Both the position numbers and the translations under genes were made by a program. A model generated the notes under the pieces. It searched no databases, was not told where the DNA came from, and saw nothing but the letters and a program-made list of their open reading frames with translations. A DNA stretch of 64,000 bases from Yoonia rosea (GTDB lineage: Bacteria; Pseudomonadota; Alphaproteobacteria; Rhodobacterales; Rhodobacteraceae). The stretch is taken from the NCBI RefSeq assembly GCF_900156505.1, contig NZ_FTPR01000004.1, positions 186,001 through 250,000 on the forward strand. Reading direction: 5' to 3'. Positions 43,459-51,796 of this stretch are shown piece after piece. How positions within the stretch are numbered: position 1 is the stretch's first letter; every line of letters begins with the position of its first letter.

Positions 43459-44841
43459 ATGACAGTAAAAAGCCTTGGAAATCCCTATTCATCCGAAACC
43501 GACCTGCGCCATGGCGTCGATTGCGGGTGCGCCGGTTGCGTGACCTCAGCGGTAGAAAAACAGGGTGGCCCCGACCTGAGCACGAGCGAGGGCATGCTGG
43601 AACGTGCCGTTGAAAGCGCGATTGTGCGGTCGGTTTTTGGCCAGAGCGATATCGGCCGCCGGTCCTTTATGGGCATGATGGGCGGCACCACGATGGCCGC
43701 CGCGCTGGCGTCGGTGTTCCCGATGGATCAGGCGAAGGCGGCTATCCTCGACAATCTCGGGCCACCCGAGAAGACAGACCTGAACATCGGATTTGTGCCG
43801 ATCACCTGTGCGACGCCGATCATCATGGCGCAGCCTCTGGGCTTTTACGAACGCTACGGTTTGAACGCGCAAGTGATCAAGACGGCGGGCTGGGCCGTGG
43901 CACGCGACAAATCGCTGAACGGCGAATATGACGCCAGCCACATGCTGACACCAATGCCGCTGGCGATGACGCTGGGTGCGGGGTCGATTGCGGAACCCTA
44001 CATCATGCCCGCCGTTGAAAACATCAACGGGCAGGCGATTGTTCTGTCCAACGAGCACCTTGATAAGCGCGATCCGACACAGTGGAAGGGCTTTACCTTC
44101 GGTGTGCCGTTTGAATACTCGATGCACAACTTCCTGCTGCGCTACTATGTTGCCGAATTCGGTCTGGACCCTGATGTCGACATCCAGATCCGTGTTGTGC
44201 CGCCGCCCGAGATGGTTGCAAACCTGCGTGCGGGCAACCTTGACGGCTATCTGTCGCCTGATCCGTTCAACCAGCGTGCTGTGTTTGAAGGCATCGGCTT
44301 TATCCATCTGCTGACCAAAGAGATCTGGGAAGGCCACCCATGCTGTGCATTTGCCGCGCCGCTGTCATTTGCGCAGGAATTGCCCAACACCTATGGCGCA
44401 CTGCTCAAGTCGATCATCGACGCAACACAATACGCGTCGGCCGCCGAGAACCGCAAAGAGATTTCCGAGGCGATTGCGCCGACCAACTATCTCAACCAGC
44501 CCGTGACTGTCATCGAGCAGGTGCTGACCGGCACCTACGCGGACGGTCTGGGCGAGGTGCAGCGCGTGCCTGACCGGATCGATTTCGACCCCTTCCCATG
44601 GCATTCGATGGGCGTGTGGATCCTGACGCAGATGAAGCGCTGGGGCTATATCGAGGGTGATGTGGACTACAAAGCTGTGGCAGAGCAGGTTTATCTGGCC
44701 GCCGACTGTAAGAAAGTCATGGAGGACCTCGGTTATGAGGCACCCGACGTGACCTACAAGTCGCACACCATCATGGGCAAGACGTTCGATTACAATGAAC
44801 CCGAAGCCTACGTCGATAGCTTTGCGATCAAGAAAGGCTAA
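43459..44841 (+). CDS. ABC transporter substrate-binding protein, NrtA/CmpA family (probable cyanate)
   Basis: 460 residues from ATG 43459 (GGAG upstream). A twin-arginine signal (GRRSFMG, R67–R68, then a hydrophobic stretch to AKAA) is preceded by an unusually long 66-residue N-region with a CGCAGC motif (C22, C24, C27). The mature part is NMT1/NrtA-like (NIGFVPITCATPIIMAQPLG, HMLTPMPLAMTLG). Relatives bind nitrate, bicarbonate or cyanate; the adjacent cynS makes cyanate the likely ligand. First gene of a four-gene operon, 5 bases before the permease. Confidence 0.88.
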   Translation: MTVKSLGNPYSSETDLRHGVDCGCAGCVTSAVEKQGGPDLSTSEGMLERAVESAIVRSVFGQSDIGRRSFMGMMGGTTMAAALASVFPMDQAKAAILDNLGPPEKTDLNIGFVPITCATPIIMAQPLGFYERYGLNAQVIKTAGWAVARDKSLNGEYDASHMLTPMPLAMTLGAGSIAEPYIMPAVENINGQAIVLSNEHLDKRDPTQWKGFTFGVPFEYSMHNFLLRYYVAEFGLDPDVDIQIRVVPPPEMVANLRAGNLDGYLSPDPFNQRAVFEGIGFIHLLTKEIWEGHPCCAFAAPLSFAQELPNTYGALLKSIIDATQYASAAENRKEISEAIAPTNYLNQPVTVIEQVLTGTYADGLGEVQRVPDRIDFDPFPWHSMGVWILTQMKRWGYIEGDVDYKAVAEQVYLAADCKKVMEDLGYEAPDVTYKSHTIMGKTFDYNEPEAYVDSFAIKKG

Positions 44842-44846
44842 GGCAA

Positions 44847-45680
44847 ATGCCCATCAGCTCACTGAACTTTCGTGCAGCTATCCTGTCGCTCACTCTGCTG
44901 ATTGTCGGCCTCCTGATCTGGGAGGCCGCCATTCCCGCACAAAAGGCGGTAGGCGAATTGACGGAATATGAACTTCTGACAGGGGGTGGCCAGCCCAAAG
45001 CCGGTGTGCCACCGCCCAGTCAGGTGATCGCCAAGGCTTGGGAACAGCTCAGTGATCCTTTCTATGATGCTGGTCCCAACGACAAAGGGATTGGCATCCA
45101 GATCGGCTATTCGATCTACCGTGTGCTGGTGGGCTATGCGCTTGCTGCTGTCATTGCCATTCCGCTGGGCTTTCTGATCGGGATGTCACCGCTCGCCTAC
45201 AAGGCGCTGAACCCCTTCATTCAGGTGTTGCGCCCGATTTCGCCCTTGGCATGGATGCCGCTTGCGCTTTTCGTGATCCAGGATAGCGAGGCAAGTGCGA
45301 TCTTTGTGATCTTCATCTGTTCGATCTGGCCGATGCTGATCAACACAGCCTTCGGCGTGGCCGGTGTGCGCGAGGATTGGGTCAACGTGGCCCGGACACA
45401 TGAGCTGAACCCGCTCAAAACCGCGTTTACCGTGATCCTGCCTGCCGCAGCGCCGACGATCCTGACCGGGATGCGCATTTCCATCGGCATCGCATGGCTG
45501 GTGATTGTGGCGGCTGAGATGCTCGTGGGGGGAACCGGCATTGGTTACTACGTCTGGAACGAGTGGAACAACCTCGATCTGACCTCTGTGATCTTTTCCA
45601 TCCTGATGATTGGCGTCGTGGGCATGGGGCTTGATGCAGCCCTCGGCTTTGTCCAGCGCGCCGTTTCTTACGCTGAATAG
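44847..45680 (+). CDS. ABC transporter permease, NrtB/CynB-like
   Basis: 277 residues with six hydrophobic spans and the EAA-type loop (VNVARTHELNPLKTAFTVIL) that docks the ATPase. The periplasmic segment after the first helix (LLTGGGQPKAGVPPPSQVI) is typical of nitrate/cyanate/taurine permeases. It forms the membrane channel for the binding protein upstream and the ATPase 9 bases downstream. Confidence 0.9.
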   Translation: MPISSLNFRAAILSLTLLIVGLLIWEAAIPAQKAVGELTEYELLTGGGQPKAGVPPPSQVIAKAWEQLSDPFYDAGPNDKGIGIQIGYSIYRVLVGYALAAVIAIPLGFLIGMSPLAYKALNPFIQVLRPISPLAWMPLALFVIQDSEASAIFVIFICSIWPMLINTAFGVAGVREDWVNVARTHELNPLKTAFTVILPAAAPTILTGMRISIGIAWLVIVAAEMLVGGTGIGYYVWNEWNNLDLTSVIFSILMIGVVGMGLDAALGFVQRAVSYAE

Positions 45681-45689
45681 GACCAAGAT

Positions 45690-46589
45690 ATGAAACCGTT
45701 TCTAAGCGTCGAGAACCTGACACAACGCTATCCCGATGGCGCGGGCGGGGAACTGACAGTCTTTGAGGATGCCACCTTTGGTGTCGAGAAGGGCGAGTTT
45801 GTCGTGATCCTTGGCCACTCTGGCTGTGGCAAATCCACGATCATGAATATCCTTGCAGGTCTGTCTGACCCGACATCCGGTGTGGTCATCATGGACGGGA
45901 CCGAGGTGAAGGGCCCCAGCCTTGACCGCGGTGTTGTGTTCCAGAACTATTCCCTGTTGCCGTGGCTTTCGACCCTCAAGAATGTCACTTTTGGCGTCTC
46001 TGCGCGGCACCCGGAATGGTCCAAGGCGCAGGTAATTGAGCATTCAACCAAGTACCTTGCGATGGTGGGGCTTGAGGGTGATGTGATCCACCGCAAGCCC
46101 AGCCAGCTTTCGGGCGGGATGCGCCAGCGTGTGTCGATTGCGCGCGCTTTTGCCAATCACCCCAAGCTTTTGTTGCTGGACGAACCTTTTGGCGCGCTTG
46201 ATGCGCTGACACGCGGCACGATCCAGGATGAGCTGTTGAAAATCTGGAGCGGGACGGAACAGACCGTATTCATGATCACCCATGATATCGACGAGGCGAT
46301 CCTGCTGGCGGACCGCATTCTGCTGATGACGAACGGTCCCTATGCCCGTGTCGCCGAGAGTGTGGAGATCACGATCCCGCGTCCGCGCAACCGGACCGAG
46401 ATCATCGAGCATCCCAACTACTATGCGATCCGCAACCATCTGGTCACCTTCCTTGGCAAGCGGTCCAAGGAAATGGCAGGCCAGAAGACCGGAGGGGGCA
46501 GCAATCGCCCTGATCCGGTACGGATCGATAAGACCGAACCTGAAGAACCAGAAAACGCGCCGCCTGCGCTGCGGGCCGTCAACGAATAA
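45690..46589 (+). CDS. ABC transporter ATP-binding protein, NrtD/CynD-like
   Basis: 299 residues. Walker A GHSGCGKST (42–50), signature LSGGMRQR (140–147), Walker B LLLLDEPFGALD (from 160) and the switch His in MITHDIDEA. A C-terminal extension of about 45 residues (after RSKEMAGQKTGGG) is charged and probably disordered. It powers uptake by the cognate permease. The operon continues with cynS after 17 bases. Confidence 0.93.
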   Translation: MKPFLSVENLTQRYPDGAGGELTVFEDATFGVEKGEFVVILGHSGCGKSTIMNILAGLSDPTSGVVIMDGTEVKGPSLDRGVVFQNYSLLPWLSTLKNVTFGVSARHPEWSKAQVIEHSTKYLAMVGLEGDVIHRKPSQLSGGMRQRVSIARAFANHPKLLLLDEPFGALDALTRGTIQDELLKIWSGTEQTVFMITHDIDEAILLADRILLMTNGPYARVAESVEITIPRPRNRTEIIEHPNYYAIRNHLVTFLGKRSKEMAGQKTGGGSNRPDPVRIDKTEPEEPENAPPALRAVNE

Positions 46590-46606
46590 CCACCGGAGGA
46601 GCAACA

Positions 46607-47074
46607 ATGAAAGACCTCACCATGACCGAAATGATGACCAAAGAAGATGTCACCGCCATGATCCTGTCGGCCAAGAAAACAGCCGGTCTGACATGGGAAC
46701 AAATCGCCGAAAAGATCGGGATGTCACCTGTCTGGACCCATTCCGCAGCGATGGGGATGAATGCTTTCCCGGCTGACAAGGCCAAGCTGATGGTGAGCGT
46801 GATGGGCCTGCCGCAAGAGGCGGAATCCGTGCTGGTAGAGAGCCCAACAAAGATCTGGGAGCAAGCGGTGCCGACTGACCCCTGCATCTACCGGTTTTAT
46901 GAGATTGTTGGTGTCTACGGCCCGACCCTGAAGGCGCTGATTCAGGAAAAATTCGGTGACGGCATTATGTCCGCGATTGATTTCAACATGTCCGTCACCC
47001 GCGAGGAAAACCCCAAAGGCGACCGCGTGAAGGTTGAAATGTCGGGTAAGTATCTTGGCTATAACAGCTGGTAA
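46607..47074 (+). CDS. cynS: Cyanase (cyanate hydratase)
   Basis: 155 residues, nearly the same length as E. coli CynS. The active-site residues fall at identical numbers: R96 and E99 in YRFYEIVGVYG and S122 in GDGIMSAIDF. An N-terminal HTH-like domain (1–75) precedes the catalytic part, as in the family. It converts cyanate plus bicarbonate to ammonia and CO2, so the operon would let the cell use cyanate as nitrogen source and remove a toxic compound. GGAGG lies 8 bases before the ATG. Confidence 0.97.
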   Translation: MKDLTMTEMMTKEDVTAMILSAKKTAGLTWEQIAEKIGMSPVWTHSAAMGMNAFPADKAKLMVSVMGLPQEAESVLVESPTKIWEQAVPTDPCIYRFYEIVGVYGPTLKALIQEKFGDGIMSAIDFNMSVTREENPKGDRVKVEMSGKYLGYNSW

Positions 47075-47080
47075 GCGATT

Positions 47081-47109
47081 TGGCGCGGCAGGTCCAACTT
47101 GCCGTGCCA
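47081..47109 (+). terminator. Possible terminator hairpin after cynS
   Basis: TGGCGCGGCA (47081–47090) pairs with TGCCGTGCCA (47100–47109), a 10-base stem with one G·U pair, 6 bases after the cynS stop. No U-run follows, so it may instead protect the 3' end or need Rho. Confidence 0.45.
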
Positions 47110-47815
47110 CCCTGTCCCGTTCGGGAAACGTTCACGATGATAGCGTCAATTGCTTTGGTCTGCCCGACCAACCGCAGCATTCCGTTGTTTATGTCAAAGG
47201 CTGTTTCACCTGTCGGCTGCGCGATGGGCTCGCCGTGTCACCTCAACATGATCGATAGCCCTCAGGCCACCGAATGCTATCGTTCTCACCCTGCGGCAAC
47301 TATTCTAACCGATACCACCAAAGAAACGAATCTCTTGGGTCTACCGTGATGCGCGCAAGCCTACCTTTGTGAACGAGGCGCACGAATGTGACGATTCTGC
47401 GATCTGTTTTTTGCCAAGCCCATGAACGGAAGCAAGTTTGTGTCAAGGGCTGTCACCGCAGTGGTGAAAGAGGCCGAGTAAGCCTGTCGCGCTGCGTATA
47501 TGTTTCATTTCAGTGGCTTGCGCCGCAAAAATTCATGAATTGTCGGGTGCTGGCAGAGGTAGCATGCAACCTGCGCGGATTTCTTGCTGCGTGTCACGGC
47601 TAAAAACGCCACGCTTTCATCCAACTTTTGCCGCAATCGAGCGGCAGTCTTCATGACATCGTATTAAGCATGGTTACTCCCACTCGTTACTACTCACAGC
47701 GAGACGCTGCCCCGGAAGAGGCAGCGTCTTTTGCTTTGTAATGAGTTGTGGTTTTACATGGGAATGAGTTGCGATCACGTGTGCCGTCGAAGCCGATCTG
47801 GCGCGCGTCGCAGAC
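47110..47815. other. Gene-poor region with an orphan terminator
   Basis: About 700 bases without a supportable protein gene on either strand; short open frames have no RBS, no recognisable similarity and mixed composition. Features seen are a small hairpin (TGCCGC–6 bases–GCGGCA, about 47630–47650) and the intrinsic terminator at 47703–47733. An unannotated small RNA is the most economical reason for a terminator so far from cynS. Confidence 0.4.
47703..47733 (+). terminator. Orphan intrinsic terminator
   Basis: GACGCTGCC (47703–47711), an 8-base loop, GGCAGCGTC (47720–47728), then TTTTGCTTT. The stem is perfect and the T-run is on the plus strand, where no gene ends within 600 bases. On the minus strand no T-run follows. 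Confidence 0.75.
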
Positions 47816-48574
47816 CTACCCCGTAGAATCGATCGAAGTCAGAGGCGCGCGCATCGACGCCACATGCGCGGCTTTGCGGATCGACTGGACGTCGCGTGAA
47901 AGGACGCCCTTAATGTCACTGGCGTTCATCCAGATCAGGTATTCTTCATTCGTGATCTGCTTGTCTGGTCCGACCCATGCGCCCGGTTCACAATGTGTGT
48001 AGCCATACCGCAGGTGCGCGCCTTTGGCGGCAAGATACCTTGGGACAAAGGCGAAAACAAAGTCAGGCGACCATGCCTGCTGCAGGATTTCAAAGAGAAG
48101 GCGGGACAACAGACTGGTCGCACCATGGCTGCGTGGCCCACCGAGGCCATGTGAGGGCAACCAGAAATCACCACAATAGCCTACCGAACCTGTCACCGTT
48201 TTGAGCGCCTCGGGACCTTGAAAAAACGTCAGATCAGGATCGGGGGTTGTGTCGGGGACGATGTATTTGTGGCGATGCATGTCCAGATGCTTGCCCAGCG
48301 AAATGCCTGGAAGATCGAGCAAGCGTACAGCTTGCGTATGGACCAGCTGGTCAAGTTCGTTGAAGCCGCAAATCCAGAAGCCGTTCGTTGCATCAATAAA
48401 GGAACATGCCGTGTCAAAGAGCGGCGACATGTCCCCCCTGTCCACGCAAGTGCTGCGGTAATAGCGGTAAAGGGCGAAATCGTCCCCAACCTCAATGCGC
48501 ATTCCAGAGTCTTCAAGATCTCGTAAGATAACCGACACGTTTTGAACCGTGCCAAAAATGCTCCGCGCCGACAT
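47816..48574 (-). CDS. Hypothetical protein, possibly GNAT-fold
   Basis: 252 residues. Not recognised with confidence. The middle (GFWICGFNELDQLVHTQAVR, then LLDLPGISLGKHL, then TGSVGYCGDFWLPSHGLGG) alternates strands and helices in a way that recalls acetyltransferase folds, and the end of the conserved part (HLRYGYTHCEPGAW) looks like a conserved core. No signal peptide or membrane span. Next to a LysR-like regulator on the same strand, 84 bases upstream, which suggests a regulated two-gene unit. Confidence 0.55.
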   Translation of the reverse strand: MSARSIFGTVQNVSVILRDLEDSGMRIEVGDDFALYRYYRSTCVDRGDMSPLFDTACSFIDATNGFWICGFNELDQLVHTQAVRLLDLPGISLGKHLDMHRHKYIVPDTTPDPDLTFFQGPEALKTVTGSVGYCGDFWLPSHGLGGPRSHGATSLLSRLLFEILQQAWSPDFVFAFVPRYLAAKGAHLRYGYTHCEPGAWVGPDKQITNEEYLIWMNASDIKGVLSRDVQSIRKAAHVASMRAPLTSIDSTG

Positions 48575-48658
48575 ATCCTGCCTCTCGATTTATCGTTGCG
48601 CTTTTCGCAACACAGTGCCTTTACGGCTTGATACTATGTAGTCGTTTTTGGTGCCGCG

Positions 48659-49615
48659 TCACAATGTCGAGTGTGACGCTTTGCGTGGTTGTGGCAATTG
48701 AGTCACTGCCGACGGATGGTCGGGTAGCGCATCCATAATAAAATCTGCGGGCATTTTGGGGCGGTCGGTATCTGAAACCGCATCAATCTCGACTTGTTCG
48801 GTAATGACCGCAAGAATGATCAATCCCGGCGTTCCATCCGGAAAAACGCCACCAAGTAGCAGTCTCTGGAAGGTGCCCGGTTCCGGTTCTCCGCCGTCCT
48901 TTGGCAGGTGGGCAAGGATGTGGTCAAGCCGCACCCCACCTTCATCATAGATGCGGGAATAAGCGCCTGCGGTGAATTCGTCATATTCGTCACCGGCATC
49001 ATCTTCGGTGATAAGTTTGCCGATCGCGCTTTGCGATACTCTGGCTCCAAACCAGCGCGCGTAGGCAGATTCCTTGCCAATATGCACAAAGACCCAACCA
49101 GCCGGCCCCTTGCGGTACAGGACCGTATAAGGCTTAATTTCTTCCATTGCTTCATGTTCAATTTGCGTTTGTGCTTTCCCCCACGCAGCAAAGGTCTTTT
49201 TGAGCAATGGCAGACCATTCATTGCAATTTGAGAGACGGGGTGTTGCTGAGAGTAATAGACCCGTCCTGCGGAATCCGTGAACTGAAGCTTCTCAAGTCC
49301 GCCCGAGGTGCTTTTCTTCAAGACAGACTGTCCAGACCATGTGTCCAACTCCAACAGAAGGGTTTTCGCCTTGTCCAGAGCTTCAGTCGCAAAAGACGTC
49401 AGTTGATATTGGCGGTCGACGACCTCGAACAACTTTTGCTGCATTATCACCTCAAGATCGGTGATATGCCGTCGGACAGTCTGGCGGGTTGTGCCAAGTT
49501 CATCGCTTGCTTTGGACAGATTCAAGTGTCTGCTCAAGCAAACGAATGCACGTAGCATGTCGACCGTAACGCCAGTGTTGTTCTTCGATTGGTTCAAGGT
49601 CCCTCCGGCTCTCAT
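48659..49615 (-). CDS. LysR-type HTH regulator with an unusual C-terminal domain
   Basis: 318 residues. Residues about 17–75 are a LysR winged HTH (DMLRAFVCLSRHLNLSKASD, then ELGTTRQTVRRHITDLE). The remaining 240 residues do not show the periplasmic-binding-protein-like co-inducer domain of LysR proteins: they carry VYYSQQHPVSQIAMNGLP, GPAGWVFVHIGKESAYARWF and RLLLGGVFPDGTPGLI. This may be a different ligand-sensing domain. No clear RBS before the ATG. It lies upstream of the 252-residue gene and may control it. Confidence 0.65.
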   Translation of the reverse strand: MRAGGTLNQSKNNTGVTVDMLRAFVCLSRHLNLSKASDELGTTRQTVRRHITDLEVIMQQKLFEVVDRQYQLTSFATEALDKAKTLLLELDTWSGQSVLKKSTSGGLEKLQFTDSAGRVYYSQQHPVSQIAMNGLPLLKKTFAAWGKAQTQIEHEAMEEIKPYTVLYRKGPAGWVFVHIGKESAYARWFGARVSQSAIGKLITEDDAGDEYDEFTAGAYSRIYDEGGVRLDHILAHLPKDGGEPEPGTFQRLLLGGVFPDGTPGLIILAVITEQVEIDAVSDTDRPKMPADFIMDALPDHPSAVTQLPQPRKASHSTL

Positions 49616-49909
49616 TGTAAATCGAGATGCAACAAATCAATAGATACTAACAATTGTGCCAATGTTTGGCTTGCAACGGTGTACAAATGAGGACCAAAAT
49701 ATAGCTTTTTCGAGAAGAACGCCTCGTTTGAAGTGCGGAGCGCATTTCTTGAGCACACTTTCCAGGGTGAAAGGCGACACCCCTGTAAACCATAGCGGGA
49801 ATGCCCTTCGGTTCATGCAGGAATACGACACGACAGCGATCAAAATCCCTAGTGTCGCCATCCTTTGGCCATTTTGGTTTGAAAACTTGAGGCAGCTAAA
49901 GGAGTTGCC

Positions 49910-50176
49910 ATGCCTGTCGCCAATTTGATTGATTATACGACCACGCTTTCGAGCCCGCCGCCCGGATCTGTCAATGTACTGATCGGAAAGAAGGTTGAAG
50001 GCCCAGGTGGCCAATGGGTTCCTTGTGCGACCAAGATGGCCGATGGCGCGTATTATTCGGGGCTCTTTCAGGTCGGGCCCGGCAAACGGCAGGTTTGCGC
50101 AGCGAGCGTATCATTTCATTGTCCGAACGAGGCGCTTTCTCGCGCCATTGATCTGGCGTCTTCTGCTGCCGCCTGA
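49910..50176 (+). CDS. Small hypothetical protein
   Basis: 88 residues (MPVANLIDYTTTLSSPPPGS...), with two cysteines and no signal peptide or membrane span. A strong AAAGGAG 7 bases before the ATG supports translation. No family recognised. The 294 bases upstream, up to the LysR start, hold no other supportable gene. Confidence 0.5.
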   Translation: MPVANLIDYTTTLSSPPPGSVNVLIGKKVEGPGGQWVPCATKMADGAYYSGLFQVGPGKRQVCAASVSFHCPNEALSRAIDLASSAAA

Positions 50177-50812
50177 TCCCGTTTTTCACAAGATTACTGT
50201 CTAAGCTGCGTCCTGAAAGGGAAACTCTGCTTTGCTGTTGCTCAACAAAATAGAACAGCGCTCGTAACAAGCACTGTTCTAAAATACTAAAGAAGCGGCT
50301 ATCGCCAAACCAACCGGAAACTAGATAATCTTTACTGTAACTTGTTGATTGACGGCGCCAGTGGCCTCACACACCAACAGACACCGTCAAATCAAACAGA
50401 TGCACGACGACACAAACAGTTACTCGTGAAACACATCGATTGGATGCGAATACTCACTACACCCACTCACTACCCACCGACCACAAACATAGCGTGTCCG
50501 GCATCATTTTTTTCGCCTGTCTTGAGGTTCAAAACAATTCTCTAAATTTCTAACGACATGGGTATATTTTTCATACAGTGATGTATGAAAAATCATACAT
50601 CAATCGGGTGTGTTCTCTAAGGCCCAGACAAGGGTCCATTATAGCTGTGCCCTGAGAACATGTCGCGATCGTCAACGCGTTACGCACTTCTTGTCGGGAG
50701 TGGATGGATCAAGCTGGGTAAATCCCTGCGAAGAATGGCAAACGTATTTGCCAGGAACTATGCTACCATGTTTGCAGCGCGATCCTGCGGTTGGAATTGG
50801 GAGCATAGCAAA
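50177..50812. other. Gene-poor region upstream of the GlsB-like gene
   Basis: 636 bases with no supportable gene. Open frames here lack RBS sites and conserved features. The composition is AT-rich in 50270–50610. The only structured element is the dyad at 50566–50600. An open frame upstream of 50813 extends the GlsB-like protein but without a suitable start. Confidence 0.45.
50566..50600. promoter_or_regulatory. Overlapping dyads built from TTTCATAC/GTATGAAA
   Basis: ATTTTTCATAC (50566–50576), 6 bases, GTATGAAAAAT (50583–50593) is a perfect 11-base inverted repeat. The right arm also pairs with the next half-site: ATGTATGA (50581–50588), AAAA, TCATACAT (50593–50600). Three half-sites can therefore form two alternative dyads, about 215 bases upstream of the GlsB-like start. 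Operator or promoter-region site is likely. Confidence 0.55.
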
Positions 50813-51067
50813 ATGGGCATTCAGAGCATTCTTGTCATAATCATCATCGGCGCAATCGCGGGGTGGTTGGCTGGGCAACTGATCCGTGGGTTCGGCTTTG
50901 GATTGCTGGGCAATATTCTCGTAGGTGTTTTGGGTGCTTTTGTTGCAGGGCTGATTTTTCCTGTAATCGGCCTCGGCTTAGGTGGCGGTTTGATCGGAAG
51001 TATCATCCACGCCACACTTGGCGCCGTCATTCTCTTGTTCCTTATCCGGCTGGTAAAGCGCGCCTGA
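50813..51067 (+). CDS. GlsB/YeaQ/YmgE family stress-response membrane protein
   Basis: 84 residues from ATG 50813 (MGIQSILVIIIIGAIAGWLA), with GGGAG 10 bases upstream. Three hydrophobic Gly-rich helices and the segment GNILVGVLGAFVAGLIFPVI are characteristic of transglycosylase-associated proteins. They are small inner-membrane proteins induced by stress; mechanism unknown. A longer frame starting at 50660 is not supported. Confidence 0.88.
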   Translation: MGIQSILVIIIIGAIAGWLAGQLIRGFGFGLLGNILVGVLGAFVAGLIFPVIGLGLGGGLIGSIIHATLGAVILLFLIRLVKRA

Positions 51068-51071
51068 GCGC

Positions 51072-51091
51072 CTGCCTGCAAAGGGCAGTTT
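51072..51091 (+). terminator. Weak terminator-like hairpin after the GlsB-like gene
   Basis: CTGCC, a 7-base loop and GGCAG followed by TTTC, 4 bases after the stop. The stem is short, so support is modest. Confidence 0.35.
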
Positions 51092-51285
51092 CATGTCGGC
51101 ATGGCGACGGCGACAGGGCCCGCGCTCCTCATCCGGTACTTTGGTGTTGATGGATATCAATCCGGCGCAAAGCAGCGGTGCTATTTTCATCGTGCAGCAA
51201 CCTTCAAACTGATCGCCGTCGCGTACCGCGATGGTCGATGTTTCGTGCTGTGCGTAAAAGCGAATGAAGCGTAAAAGGAAATCAC

Positions 51286-51654
51286 ATGACAAAATTCAAT
51301 CTGTTCACCGGCGTGGGTGTCGGCGCGATGATCGTGCTGGGTGCCTGCGCACCGCGACCCGAACCTGTCGCCATGGTGATCTATGCCGAGCCGACATTCG
51401 ACAAACTTGGCAATCCGTCTTGTCGTCCGGGCAATGTTCCGATTGGTGGCGTTTATACAGAAGACCTGCCTTTGTGTGATGTCCTGAACAACGGGCAAAC
51501 CGCAGGTGTTGTCCCGCGTATCGCGCAAGACGTGGATAGCGATGGTGTTGGGGTGATCGTTGATCCAGTTGATCCCGATGATCCAAATGGGGGCAACCAG
51601 AACCAAAATCAGAACCAAAACCAGAATGAAAACCAGAGCCAATCTGGCGCTTGA
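51286..51654 (+). CDS. Lipoprotein with Asn-Gln repeat tail
   Basis: 122 residues. A lipoprotein signal MTKFNLFTGVGVGAMIVLGA ends at lipidated C21. The mature part has a cysteine pair (NPSCRPGNVPIGG, LPLCDVLNN) and the last 25 residues are an NQ dipeptide repeat ending in S/Q. The tail is low complexity and probably flexible. AAGGA precedes the ATG by 7 bases. Function unknown. Confidence 0.65.
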   Translation: MTKFNLFTGVGVGAMIVLGACAPRPEPVAMVIYAEPTFDKLGNPSCRPGNVPIGGVYTEDLPLCDVLNNGQTAGVVPRIAQDVDSDGVGVIVDPVDPDDPNGGNQNQNQNQNQNENQSQSGA

Positions 51655-51796
51655 GCACGGTTGCGTTCTTTGGCGCGGCACCTCGCGCATTGCCTTACAA
51701 TTGTTCTGTGCAAGTGGTGCCGCCTGAATTGACCTATATCATGATCTAAGGTTTTTGCCGCGTCACAGTCTTCCAAAGCATATGGAGGACGACGTG

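Noticed and set aside
50342..50545. 67-codon open frame in the gene-poor region
   Set aside because: Composition is non-coding in appearance (Thr/His/Pro runs) and there is no RBS.
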